Numbered from the stretch's first letter, positions 1 through 6,484 are shown. The stretch: DNA of 7,049 nt from Methanobacterium sp. (GCA_003158115.1 PMGM01000014.1:1-7049), one strand, 5' to 3'. The notes: a model not told the origin generated them from the letters alone. A program made the numbers and translations.

Positions 1-290
1 GTATTTCCACGGACAGTTTTTCTTCTTCTCTGTCCATCTCTTTTTGGATTGAAACCTATTCCTCCGGCTAGAAGACTTTTTATCCTTCTTTGTCCGTCGA
101 CATCCTTTTTCATAGGAAATCCATTTTTATCGCTTCCACCGGTTATTTTGAGTTTGTATCCGGCTAAACCAACAAGAGAAGCATCGAATTCCTCACCGAT
201 TATTAATCCAATGAGTTTTTTTGACTCTGCAGTATCTACTTCGACTTGGTGGCTCATCTCGCCTTCTGAAATAACTAATTTAAATGCCAA
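1..290 (-). CDS. rps6e: 30S ribosomal protein S6e, N-terminal part (cut by window edge)
   Basis: This is the first 96 codons of ribosomal protein S6e, a small-subunit protein shared by archaea and eukaryotes; the 3' end lies beyond position 1. The reading frame opens AFKLVISEGE after the initiator and carries the family's GYKLKITGGSDKNGFPM stretch near residues 44-60. A basic segment follows (DVDGQRR and GGIGFNPKRDGQRRRKTVRG, roughly residues 63-95), which suits rRNA contact. The start is a TTG (288-290), chosen because a strong GGAGG (298-302) sits 7 bases upstream and because the protein then begins at the family's usual (M)AFKLVIS. No ATG fits. The gene follows infB after 136 bases on the same strand, without a clear terminator between them, so read-through from infB and a separate promoter are both possible. 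Confidence 0.95.
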   Translation of the reverse strand, partial: MAFKLVISEGEMSHQVEVDTAESKKLIGLIIGEEFDASLVGLAGYKLKITGGSDKNGFPMKKDVDGQRRIKSLLAGGIGFNPKRDGQRRRKTVRGN

Positions 291-326
291 TATATCTCCT
301 CCATCTTACTCTGGTTCTTTATAATC

Positions 327-344
327 TATATTATTTATCGTTTT
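327..344 (-). promoter_or_regulatory. Candidate TATA/BRE promoter of rps6e
   Basis: Read on the minus strand, an A-rich BRE-like stretch leads into ATAAATAATATA. Initiation about 26 bases downstream would fall near position 308, just ahead of the GGAGG, giving a leader of about 18 bases. A second AT-rich candidate (ATATATATTC, about 388-397) lies further upstream. The assignment rests on spacing only, and AT-rich spacers give many false TATA matches. Confidence 0.4.
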
Positions 345-426
345 CCATTGTGTAAATCAATGATCATGGTTGATTCATTAAGAATCATGAATATATATCT
401 GATTTTATTCTAAATTAATATGGGGA

Positions 427-2214
427 TTAATATTCTGCTCTCAGCCCCCAAAGACTGTCTTCTTTTCTCTTTATTTCGACTAGTTCTTCGAGTATTTGAA
501 GTTCGTCCTCTGAAAGTTTGGATTTAAGTTCTGATTCTAGAATTTTGTAATGACCTTCAGGTATGTCAACGTATAATACGTCGCCTTCCTCAAAATCTTT
601 TCCAAAAACAGCATCTTTAATGGCCATTGCAACTTGCTGACCCTTGGATGTTGATGGTTTGTTATCACCCTTGTCCTGCATGCTCTCAACTTTACCAACC
701 CTTTCACCGGTGCCGCTTATTAGAAAGTTATCTTTTTTAACAGTACCTCCAAGCACTTCAATTCCAGCTATGGCGGGTTTACTAAACCTGAACACGAGTT
801 TTGGGATTATACGTATTTTTGCGGGACGTATTATTGCATCAATCCACTCTTTTTTCTTTCTTTCTTCTGCTGCAGCTGTCCATTCAGCATAATCTTCTGT
901 GAGTTGATAAATAACATCTGCAGAGAATAGTTTTACACCTGTAGCTTTAATTTCTTCAGATGCCGATGGCAGTATTTTAATGTTGAATGCTATTATCACA
1001 CCGTACTCTGGATTGTCCTTCTGAACTATTGATGCTTCTACAACATCTCTTCTGGAGATGTCTCCGATATCAGCAGTTCTTATAGGTACGTCCATGTCTC
1101 TTAACATGCTTACCAATGCTTCTAGTGATCCTAATGTATCTGCCTTTACTATAACACCCATTTCATCGGTGTCTATTTTGATACTTTCAATTTCATTGAG
1201 TATCTCTTCTTTGACCCCTTCCAAATTTCCCCTAGCAACTCTGAGTGGTGAACCTGAAATAACGTTTTCAATTTTTGGTGCAACGATCTTGATTCCTGCT
1301 GCTGCAACAACTTCGTCAACCTTTTGGAAACGTTTTTTAGAATCTCTCATCTCTTCAAGGGGTCTAGGTTTTAATAATGATCGTATTTTAGTTGTTATGA
1401 CTTTATCAAGGCTAGTTAAAAGTATGGTATCATTTTTTCTGAGAATGCCATCGTATATAACAGCATCAACAGTTACACCAAGGCCTTTTTCCTCTTTAAC
1501 TTCTAATATAGTTCCTTTTGCAGGAGCATCTGGTTCTAATTGCAGCTGTTTTTTCAGATACTGCTGAGCAAGTCCCATCAACATGGTTAAAAGTTCGGGT
1601 ATTCCTTCACCAGTTTTAGCACTTATAGGAATGATGCAGATCTGTTTTGCGAAGTTTTCAACACGGTCAAACCTCTCAGATTCAAAGCCTTCATCATGTA
1701 GTATGCCTAGAAGTTCATAAATACCAGTGTCAAGTTTTTCTTGTACATTTGCAGCTTGTTTTTTATAGGTTTGCATGAATGACAAACCCTTATGTGTTTC
1801 CCAACCATAAACCCTATCGATCTTAGTAGCTGCAACAACAAAGGGAGTTTTAAAAGTTTTAAGTATATTTAGTGCCTCGTAGGTTTGGGGTTTGAATCCC
1901 TCTTTAATATCAACTACGAGTATTGCAAGATCTGCAAGTGCACCACCTCTTTTACGGAGAGTTGTGAATGCTTCGTGACCTGGAGTGTCTATGAAAAATA
2001 ATCCGGGCATTGTTTCCCTGATATCTAACTTTTTCAGGAGGTCTCCGCATATGGTTTCAATGACTTCCATTGGGATTTCAGTTCCACCTATATGTTGAGT
2101 TATTCCACCTGCTTCATTTTGGGCCATTGCACCGCCCCTTATATAATCTAGAAGGGTGGTTTTACCGTGGTCAACATGACCTAAAACAGACACTATTGGT
2201 GATCGAATCTTCAA
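427..2214 (-). CDS. infB: Translation initiation factor aIF5B (IF2/eIF5B family GTPase)
   Basis: aIF5B is the GTPase that promotes joining of the ribosomal subunits and checks initiator tRNA during archaeal initiation. The 595-residue protein has the normal archaeal length and no intein, unlike some thermococcal and methanocaldococcal homologues. The G domain (about 1-225) shows G1 GHVDHGKT (12-19), switch I GGITQHIG (36-43), G3 DTPGHE (76-81), G4 TKID (130-133) and G5 SAK (198-200). A beta-barrel domain II (about 228-345), domain III (about 346-445), a connecting helix and C-terminal domain IV ending WGLRAEY follow, as known for the family. G4 has Thr where NKxD is usual. The start is TTG with GGAGG (2221-2225) 6 bases upstream; it places [19 protein letters not shown] at the family's usual N terminus. 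The gene lies 49 bases after ndk, as the last tight member of the operon. Confidence 0.97.
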   Translation of the reverse strand: MKIRSPIVSVLGHVDHGKTTLLDYIRGGAMAQNEAGGITQHIGGTEIPMEVIETICGDLLKKLDIRETMPGLFFIDTPGHEAFTTLRKRGGALADLAILVVDIKEGFKPQTYEALNILKTFKTPFVVAATKIDRVYGWETHKGLSFMQTYKKQAANVQEKLDTGIYELLGILHDEGFESERFDRVENFAKQICIIPISAKTGEGIPELLTMLMGLAQQYLKKQLQLEPDAPAKGTILEVKEEKGLGVTVDAVIYDGILRKNDTILLTSLDKVITTKIRSLLKPRPLEEMRDSKKRFQKVDEVVAAAGIKIVAPKIENVISGSPLRVARGNLEGVKEEILNEIESIKIDTDEMGVIVKADTLGSLEALVSMLRDMDVPIRTADIGDISRRDVVEASIVQKDNPEYGVIIAFNIKILPSASEEIKATGVKLFSADVIYQLTEDYAEWTAAAEERKKKEWIDAIIRPAKIRIIPKLVFRFSKPAIAGIEVLGGTVKKDNFLISGTGERVGKVESMQDKGDNKPSTSKGQQVAMAIKDAVFGKDFEEGDVLYVDIPEGHYKILESELKSKLSEDELQILEELVEIKRKEDSLWGLRAEY

Positions 2215-2229
2215 TTTTAACCTCCAAAG

Positions 2230-2259
2230 AAATTAAGAGCTTAAAAAAAATTAAGAGCT
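2230..2259. repeat. 12-bp direct repeat with oligo-T tract between ndk and infB
   Basis: The 12-mer aaattaagagct occurs at 2230-2241 and again at 2248-2259, exactly 18 bases apart, within the 49-base ndk-infB spacer. The transcript also has a T8 tract between the copies (2243-2250). An imperfect fold is possible in which GAGC and TTAA pair with TTAA and GCTC across a two-base bulge. It sits directly upstream of the infB ribosome-binding site, so an effect on infB expression is conceivable, but chance in AT-rich sequence is also possible. Confidence 0.5.
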
Positions 2260-2263
2260 CTAT

Positions 2264-2722
2264 TTATGGTTCTTCGTATATTAGCTCTTCATCAGGCAGT
2301 TTGTACTCACATATCTCAGAGTCTTCGAAAAATAATGATATTTCTCTTGCTGCTGAATCAGCTGAATCTGATGCATGGATAATATTTCTTCCGGTATCAA
2401 TAGCATAATCGCCTCTGATTGTTCCTAGATCAGCTTCCTGTGGATTTGTAGCACCAACCATCCTTCTGATTAGGGCTATACATTCTTCTCCTTCAATTAC
2501 AGTTGCAAGAACTGGACCTGATGTTATATATTCCACCAAGTCACTGAAGAAAGGTTTTTCAGAGTGTTCTCCGTAATGCTTTTTGGCTAGGTTTGTGTCG
2601 ATAAACATCATCTTCGCTGCCATGATTTTAAGACCGCGTTTTTCAAACTTGCCTAAAACCGTTCCAATGAGTCTTCTTTTGACTGCATCTGGTTTTAGCA
2701 TTACAAAACTTCTCTGTTTCAT
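2264..2722 (-). CDS. ndk: Nucleoside diphosphate kinase
   Basis: Ndk transfers the gamma phosphate of ATP to nucleoside diphosphates through a phosphohistidine and so supplies GTP and the other NTPs in the cytoplasm. The 152-residue length is typical. Visible landmarks are MLKPDAV (Lys10), Tyr50 in [21 protein letters not shown] (57-70), [10 protein letters not shown] with Arg86 and Thr92, LGTIRGDYA with Arg103, and the signature NIIHASDS with Asn113 and catalytic His116. All expected active-site residues are present. The ATG at 2720-2722 overlaps the rpl24e stop in an ATGA arrangement, which predicts translational coupling. The upstream ribosome-binding site is weak (GTGG, inside rpl24e), consistent with coupling. 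It sits upstream of infB, whose product consumes GTP; this ribosomal-protein/ndk/infB grouping is, from memory, conserved in related methanogens. Confidence 0.97.
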   Translation of the reverse strand: MKQRSFVMLKPDAVKRRLIGTVLGKFEKRGLKIMAAKMMFIDTNLAKKHYGEHSEKPFFSDLVEYITSGPVLATVIEGEECIALIRRMVGATNPQEADLGTIRGDYAIDTGRNIIHASDSADSAAREISLFFEDSEICEYKLPDEELIYEEP

Positions 2723-2880
2723 TTTTTAACCCACTTAACTTTTCTTGGAACTCTTCCGAGTCCAATCTGGTTTTTCTCACATTTGCTGCTGCAGAAGAAA
2801 TATACTGTACCATCCTTCTTGACGTACATCTTTCCTGTGCCTTCTTCAATTTCTTCTTTACAGAATGAACATGTTCTCAT
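2719..2880 (-). CDS. rpl24e: 50S ribosomal protein L24e
   Basis: This 53-residue zinc-ribbon protein of the large subunit is shared by archaea and eukaryotes. The sequence begins [20 protein letters not shown] and continues through [13 protein letters not shown] to the basic end [14 protein letters not shown]. Its four zinc ligands are visible as Cys4-x2-Cys7 and Cys30-x3-Cys34, and the length matches the small archaeal form. The ATG (2878-2880) is preceded by GGTG (2887-2890) with a 6-base gap. The TGA stop overlaps the ndk start by four bases. It follows rps28e after only 16 bases, so the two are almost certainly co-transcribed. A longer open frame over 2643-2849 is an out-of-frame shadow of this gene and ndk. 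Confidence 0.97.
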   Translation of the reverse strand: MRTCSFCKEEIEEGTGKMYVKKDGTVYFFCSSKCEKNQIGLGRVPRKVKWVKK

Positions 2881-2896
2881 ATTAAACACCTTTTAA

Positions 2897-3103
2897 TTAT
2901 GGGGTACGGATTTCCTTAGCTTCCCTGATTGTGTCCAGTAACATTAAAATGTCACCTTCCCGTATTGCTCCCATGACGTTTCTTGTGAGTATCCTTCCCT
3001 TGTCTCTTCCATCTAGTATTCTGCATTTAACCTGCATGACTTCTCCAGTCATTCCAGTTCTTTTCAGAACTTCTATAATTTCAGCAGGAGTTCCATCTTC
3101 CAT
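2897..3103 (-). CDS. rps28e: 30S ribosomal protein S28e
   Basis: S28e is a short OB-fold protein of the small subunit, near the platform and mRNA exit region, found in archaea and eukaryotes. The 68 residues hold the family's core [20 protein letters not shown] (15-34) followed by [20 protein letters not shown] and [11 protein letters not shown]. The length is normal for the archaeal form. The ATG (3101-3103) has an AAGGTGA ribosome-binding site 4 to 5 bases upstream (3108-3112). It lies 63 bases downstream of rpl7ae, and a strong hairpin occupies that spacer. It is followed by rpl24e after 16 bases. Confidence 0.97.
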   Translation of the reverse strand: MEDGTPAEIIEVLKRTGMTGEVMQVKCRILDGRDKGRILTRNVMGAIREGDILMLLDTIREAKEIRTP

Positions 3104-3121
3104 ATAATCACCTTCAATTAA

Positions 3122-3147
3122 AATGAGAAAGGCATGGGCCTTTCATT
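3122..3147 (-). promoter_or_regulatory. Strong RNA hairpin in the rpl7ae-rps28e spacer
   Basis: The transcript reads GAAAGGC (3144-3138), a CCAT loop (3137-3134), then GCCTTTC (3133-3127): a perfect 7-bp stem with a tetraloop. Allowing a 2-base bulge, the stem extends to ten pairs with AATG and CATT at the base. A short T4 run follows and the rps28e ribosome-binding site starts about 10 bases further on. It could attenuate or process the polycistronic mRNA, or modulate rps28e translation. The GC-rich stem stands out in an AT-rich spacer. Function is inferred only. Confidence 0.65.
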
Positions 3148-3166
3148 GTAAAAAATAGTCTTTTAC

Positions 3167-3538
<372 letters not shown>

Positions 3539-3544
3539 TTATTA

Positions 3545-3583
<39 letters not shown>

Positions 3584-3594
3584 ATCATACTTTT

Positions 3595-3616
3595 ATATTT
3601 AATATATATAAAAGTT
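3595..3616 (-). promoter_or_regulatory. Candidate TATA/BRE promoter of the rpl7ae operon
   Basis: On the minus strand GAAGAAC leads into TTTTATATATATT (3613-3601), the clearest TATA-like element of the window with a purine-rich BRE-like flank. A centre near 3609 predicts initiation around 3583-3586 and a leader of about 45 bases. A second TATA-like string (AATATAAAAG) follows immediately, so the exact start point is uncertain. Confidence 0.6.
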
Positions 3617-4038
3617 CTTCCGATCAGAAATGACTGTTAAAAAACACTGATAAATCAAATTCTAATTTGTAAACAAATTAAATTTATAGAATGATTTTTT
3701 CAAGTTCAAAATTAGTCTATTGCATATTTCAATATCATGTTATATATAGTTTGCTCGAGGCTCACATACTGGAACTTACAGAGTGTATTAACATTTAAGT
3801 CCGTATATTTCTTTGGATATTATACACTAATCTACTAATACAGGTCAAGATTTAGCTTTTATTTATTCTCAAAATTTTTGTGGATCACTATATGTTTAAT
3901 ATTTCCTAAATATACTGAGGATTTAAATAATATTATTGTTATTTTGGTAAGATCCATCATAAATTATTGAAATATTATACTTAAAAACTATCCTTAAATA
4001 GTGAAATTAAAACAAAAATTAGAAACGTTATAGTTGAT
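3617..4038. other. Long AT-rich non-coding spacer between histone gene and rpl7ae
   Basis: Together with the rpl7ae promoter and the histone terminator this spacer spans 530 bases (3539-4068), long for this otherwise compact locus. I see no convincing gene, tRNA fold or guide RNA in it. It holds an 18-bp near-palindrome at 3663-3680, a locally more GC-rich patch at about 3749-3775 that includes CTCGAG, an AGTGTAT/ATACACT inverted pair (3782-3788 and 3822-3828), and a TATA-like string at about 3738-3748 readable on either strand. The only notable minus-strand open frame (33 codons, 3859-3960) lacks a ribosome-binding site. Confidence 0.6.
3663..3680. repeat. 18-bp near-palindrome upstream of the rpl7ae promoter
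   Basis: TAATTTGT (3663-3670) and ACAAATTA (3673-3680) are exact reverse complements separated by AA. The dyad lies about 50 bases upstream of the rpl7ae TATA box. It could bind a dimeric regulator, though palindromes of A and T arise readily by chance in this composition. Confidence 0.45.
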
Positions 4039-4064
4039 TAAAAAAGAAAAGAAAAAAGAAAAAA
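4039..4064 (-). terminator. T-rich terminator downstream of the histone gene
   Basis: Read on the minus strand, the 26 bases directly after the histone stop are almost pure pyrimidine, with T6, T6, T4 and T6 runs broken by single C residues and no preceding hairpin. Oligo-T tracts without a required hairpin are the usual archaeal termination signal. The tract begins 5 bases after the TAA stop. Confidence 0.75.
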
Positions 4065-4068
4065 CTAA

Positions 4069-4272
4069 TTAAATCCTTTTGACGGCTAAATCGACGTCAG
4101 ATGCTTTAACAGTTTTTCTTCCAGCGTGTTTTGCGAGTTTGACTGCTTCAGAAGCTATCATTTCACCTTTTTCTTCTAAAGCTTTTGCTAAAGCTTCTCT
4201 AGCGTCGTCACTTACTCTTTCTGCACCTGCATTTTTTATTATTCTTCCAATTGGAGCAATTGGTAATTCCAC
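4069..4272 (-). CDS. Archaeal histone, HMf family
   Basis: This is a 67-residue minimal histone fold protein that dimerises and wraps DNA into extendable archaeal chromatin. The sequence starts [20 protein letters not shown] and shows the residues known from HMfB: Arg10 and Arg19 for DNA contact, Gly16, which allows close packing of stacked dimers, Leu46, His49 and Asp59 at the dimer-dimer interface, and the Arg52-Lys53-Thr54 loop. It ends VKRI, two residues shorter than HMfB. The start is GTG at 4270-4272. An in-frame GTG at 4279-4281 would add three residues but lies inside the AGGTGA ribosome-binding site (4278-4283), which is 5 bases from the chosen start; homologues also begin at MELPIAPIG. 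The gene appears monocistronic, with its own promoter and terminator. I do not assign which genomic histone paralogue this is. Confidence 0.96.
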   Translation of the reverse strand: MELPIAPIGRIIKNAGAERVSDDAREALAKALEEKGEMIASEAVKLAKHAGRKTVKASDVDLAVKRI

Positions 4273-4321
4273 ATTAATCACCTCATTTTTATATAAATGT
4301 TAATATAAACTGTTGTCGTAC

Positions 4322-4340
4322 TCCCTTATATATTTATCGG
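4322..4340 (-). promoter_or_regulatory. Candidate TATA/BRE promoter of the histone gene
   Basis: The minus strand reads CCGATAAATATATAAGGG, with its TATA-like core centred near 4330. Initiation would be expected near 4304, giving a leader of roughly 30 bases that ends in the AGGTGA ribosome-binding site. A second TATA-like string (about 4300-4310) is too close to the start codon to be the main promoter. Confidence 0.5.
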
Positions 4341-4359
4341 ATATTTATGAGATTATTTA

Positions 4360-4420
4360 ATGATCTATATGCTAATGGGTCATGTCATCATGATCCATAT
4401 CATATTGGGACAGCCCATTA
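4360..4420. repeat. Tandem imperfect repeat and nested dyads upstream of the histone promoter
   Basis: A 21-base unit at 4360-4380 recurs at 4390-4410 with 16 of 21 matches, a period of exactly 30 bases; both copies share ATGATC, ATAT and TGGG. Between and around them, GGGTCATG (4377-4384) faces CATGATCC (4389-4396) across TCAT, with one mismatch, and TAATGGG (4373-4379) faces CCCATTA (4414-4420). The block starts about 20 bases upstream of the histone TATA box, so a regulator-binding region is plausible. No family can be named. Confidence 0.5.
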
Positions 4421-4482
4421 CAAATCGTGTTGTATTTAGTGAGGTGGAAATAATTGGGATATAGAAATTGTTCAGATTTCCT

Positions 4483-4490
4483 AAAAAAAA
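4483..4490 (-). terminator. Oligo-T terminator downstream of thrC
   Basis: An uninterrupted T8 on the minus strand begins 15 bases after the thrC stop codon. No stable hairpin precedes it, which is normal for archaeal termination. It separates thrC from the histone transcription unit. Confidence 0.6.
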
Positions 4491-4504
4491 GTTGTGTGAT
4501 GAAT

Positions 4505-5701
4505 CTATCTAGGGTTAATAATCTTAGAAAGTGCTTCAACACTGGCTTCAATCTCAACAGGTTCTACACACGCCTTTATTGCAGTATTAGGGTCTTTTAA
4601 CAAGTGTCCTGTTACGATACAGACTACTTGTTCGCCCTTATCAACTTCTCCATTCTCAACAAGTTTAATAAGACCCGCAATCGATGCAGCTGACGCAGGC
4701 TCCACACCTATTCCTTCGGTTCTAGCAAGCAATTTTTGAGCATCTAAGATCTCATCATCTGTCACAGTTTCTGCCATTCCATTAGATTCATATATTGCTC
4801 TTAATGCTTTTTGAGCACTTACAGGAGCACCTATTCTTATGGCTGTGGCAATAGTCTCAGGATTAGCAACGGGTTCTATACTATTTTTACCCATACGTAC
4901 TGCATTAGCTATTGGTGCTGATCCTACTGCTTGTATACCTGTCATCATCGGAAGATCTTCTATAAAACCTGCTTCATGAAATTCTGTAACACCCTTCCAT
5001 ATAGCTGAAATGTTCCCGGCATTACCTACAGGAAGTATAATTCTGTCTGGAGATTTCCATCCAAGGTCATCCACTACTTCAAAACCTATTGATTTTTGAC
5101 CTTCCAAACGGAATGGATTCACTGAATTTAAAAGGTAAAGTTTACCATCCAATGCTAACGCTGTTATTACTTCAAGAGCCTCATCAAAATTTCCTTCTAC
5201 GGATATAACCTCGGCTCCATGAAACATGGCCTGTGCTAACTTTCCTAAAGCCACTTTTCCTGAGGGCAAAATCACTATACATCTTAAACCTGCACGGGCA
5301 GCATAGGCAGCCAGAGAAGCTGAAGTGTTACCAGTTGATGCACATCCTACAGTATCCACGCCCAGTTCAAGTGCCTTGGTTATCCCTACACTCATACCCC
5401 GATCTTTGAAGCTTCCAGTAGGATTAGATCCTTCAACTTTAACATATAATTTAACTCCTAACTGGTCTCCCAATTTATTACACTTGATGAATGGAGTTCC
5501 ACCTTCCTGTAAACTAACTATTCTAGATTCATCCACTGGCATGAATTCTTTATACTTCCACATGGTTGATTTTCTACAGTTGAAAATGTCTCGAGAGACA
5601 TCAGGTTTACACATAATCTCCAGTACTGATCCACAATCTTTACATGTGTAAATTATCTCCTCAAGACTATACTTTGCACCGCAAGTTATACATTTTATCA
5701 T
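4505..5701 (-). CDS. thrC: Threonine synthase (PLP-dependent)
   Basis: ThrC converts O-phospho-homoserine to threonine and phosphate, the last step of threonine synthesis. The 398-residue protein opens with a zinc-ribbon-like segment, Cys4-x2-Cys7 and Cys20-x2-Cys23, common in archaeal threonine synthases. The fold-type II PLP core follows: EGGTPF (66-71), NPTGSFKDRG with the Schiff-base lysine Lys99, ASTGNTSAS (121-129) with Asn125, and the phosphate-binding loop GNAGN (226-230). EGIGVEPASAAS (329-340) and TGHLLKDP (364-371) are also characteristic. Cysteate synthase is a related paralogue in Methanosarcina, but the organism type and full-length motifs favour threonine synthase. The ATG (5699-5701) has a GTGAGAG ribosome-binding site just upstream. 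The spacers on both sides suggest a single-gene transcript. A small open frame at 4372-4557 overlapping the 3' end looks like chance. Confidence 0.94.
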   Translation of the reverse strand: MIKCITCGAKYSLEEIIYTCKDCGSVLEIMCKPDVSRDIFNCRKSTMWKYKEFMPVDESRIVSLQEGGTPFIKCNKLGDQLGVKLYVKVEGSNPTGSFKDRGMSVGITKALELGVDTVGCASTGNTSASLAAYAARAGLRCIVILPSGKVALGKLAQAMFHGAEVISVEGNFDEALEVITALALDGKLYLLNSVNPFRLEGQKSIGFEVVDDLGWKSPDRIILPVGNAGNISAIWKGVTEFHEAGFIEDLPMMTGIQAVGSAPIANAVRMGKNSIEPVANPETIATAIRIGAPVSAQKALRAIYESNGMAETVTDDEILDAQKLLARTEGIGVEPASAASIAGLIKLVENGEVDKGEQVVCIVTGHLLKDPNTAIKACVEPVEIEASVEALSKIINPR

Positions 5702-5746
5702 GATCTCTCACTTTTACATTATTTTTCATTATATTAACTTAAGCTT

Positions 5747-5754
5747 AAAAAAAA
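5747..5754 (-). terminator. Oligo-T tract after the SpoIIM-like gene
   Basis: The minus strand carries T8 about 50 bases downstream of the stop codon of the SpoIIM-like gene, within the 102-base spacer before thrC. It could end that transcript, but it also lies downstream of the tentative thrC TATA box, in which case it would be part of or next to the thrC initiation region. The role is therefore ambiguous. Confidence 0.35.
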
Positions 5755-5775
5755 TTTTAATAAATATCTTACTTA
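5754..5775 (-). promoter_or_regulatory. Weak candidate promoter of thrC
   Basis: On the minus strand AAGATATTTATTAAAATT offers a TATA-like core around 5757-5768, which would place initiation near 5734 and give a leader of about 33 bases. A rival string, TTAATATAATG, is only about 25 bases from the start codon. A T8 run (5747-5754) and the palindrome TTAAGCTTAA (5739-5748) fall just downstream. The spacer is so AT-rich that the assignment is tentative. Confidence 0.3.
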
Positions 5776-5803
5776 TCCAATTTAAAATCTTTTTAAACAG
5801 AAT

Positions 5804-6436
5804 TTAAGTTATACCTCTTATGTAATTTCCCAAAGGAATAGTGAAGTTAGCCTCTATAATAGCAGCTATGAATAAAATAACCACAGCTATAATGAAAAGT
5901 TTCAGAGAATCTTTAAATTCATCTGAATTTGCTTCCACCAAGTATCCTAACTGACTTCTAATTGGTATTCTATCATTCATTTTGCTTATTCCCTTCAAAA
6001 AGTTAAAGAATCCACTTGCCAACCTAAATCCAGCCGCTCCAGCTATTATAATAGCAGTGACCTCAAAAATACCATGAGGTATTGTGTAAATCAAGAAAGT
6101 AGGCAAGTAATATTTAGACGCTACATACCCTGTAAAAATTCCATTAAAGAAAAGATAATAAGCACTGAATACACCTAAAGAAAATCCCATAGCATAAAGT
6201 ACTATAGCGACTTTAAAATTGTTGAAGAATATGGAGAGAGTAGTGAGTTGTAGAGTACCTTCTGTTACACTTTTTCTGAAGCCCTCAAATACGCCGCCCA
6301 AAATAGGATCTAACAATCCAGATAAAATATATCCTATAACCATTGATCCCAGTAATATTACAGCTGAAAGTAAGAGAAAAGTTTCATTTCTCTTATAAAG
6401 ACCAATGAAAAAATCTGATTGACCATCCTTTCTCAT
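5804..6436 (-). CDS. SpoIIM-family (DUF95) integral membrane protein
   Basis: This 210-residue membrane protein belongs to the SpoIIM/DUF95 family, recognised by FFNNFKVAIVLYAMG (70-84), the FNGIF turn (97-101) and the signature PHGIFEVTAIIIAGAAGFRL (120-139). Hydrophobic segments at about 20-41, 75-97, 112-137 and 177-197 suggest four or five transmembrane helices, with a polar loop between about 150 and 175. In Bacillus, SpoIIM acts with SpoIID and SpoIIP in forespore engulfment; archaea do not sporulate, and the role of their stand-alone homologues is unknown, so the name indicates family only. The ATG (6434-6436) has a clear AGGTGAT ribosome-binding site (6444-6449) 7 bases upstream. It lies between trpS and thrC on the same strand with AT-rich spacers on both sides, and a palindrome overlaps its likely promoter. 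The neighbours do not reveal a function. Confidence 0.85.
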   Translation of the reverse strand: MRKDGQSDFFIGLYKRNETFLLLSAVILLGSMVIGYILSGLLDPILGGVFEGFRKSVTEGTLQLTTLSIFFNNFKVAIVLYAMGFSLGVFSAYYLFFNGIFTGYVASKYYLPTFLIYTIPHGIFEVTAIIIAGAAGFRLASGFFNFLKGISKMNDRIPIRSQLGYLVEANSDEFKDSLKLFIIAVVILFIAAIIEANFTIPLGNYIRGIT

Positions 6437-6484
6437 ATTAAAATCACCTATCCAATAATTCGTTCATATTAATTACAATATTTC

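Noticed and set aside
49..324. Plus-strand open frames opposite rps6e, infB, ndk, histone and thrC
   Set aside because: All are antisense shadows of well-supported minus-strand genes, with no ribosome-binding sites or recognisable protein features.
427..2214. Intein in infB, known from some archaeal homologues
   Set aside because: The G domain is continuous with all motifs at normal spacing and the total length is that of an intein-free aIF5B.
3738..3775. tRNA or other structured RNA in the CTCGAG-containing patch
   Set aside because: No cloverleaf, T-loop GTTCRA or acceptor stem could be formed.
3859..3960. 33-codon minus-strand open frame starting ATG ATG GAT in the long spacer
   Set aside because: No ribosome-binding site lies upstream, the product is low-complexity in an AT-rich spacer, and no family is recognisable.
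4330..4400. Box C/D guide RNA suggested by AUGAUGA on the minus strand (4391-4385)
   Set aside because: A perfect box C is present, but there is no CUGA box D at a suitable distance; the only near match, CCGA, belongs to the histone promoter, and no good terminal stem forms.
4372..4557. 61-codon minus-strand open frame across the thrC 3' end
   Set aside because: It overlaps thrC in another frame, runs through the thrC terminator, and has no recognisable domain.
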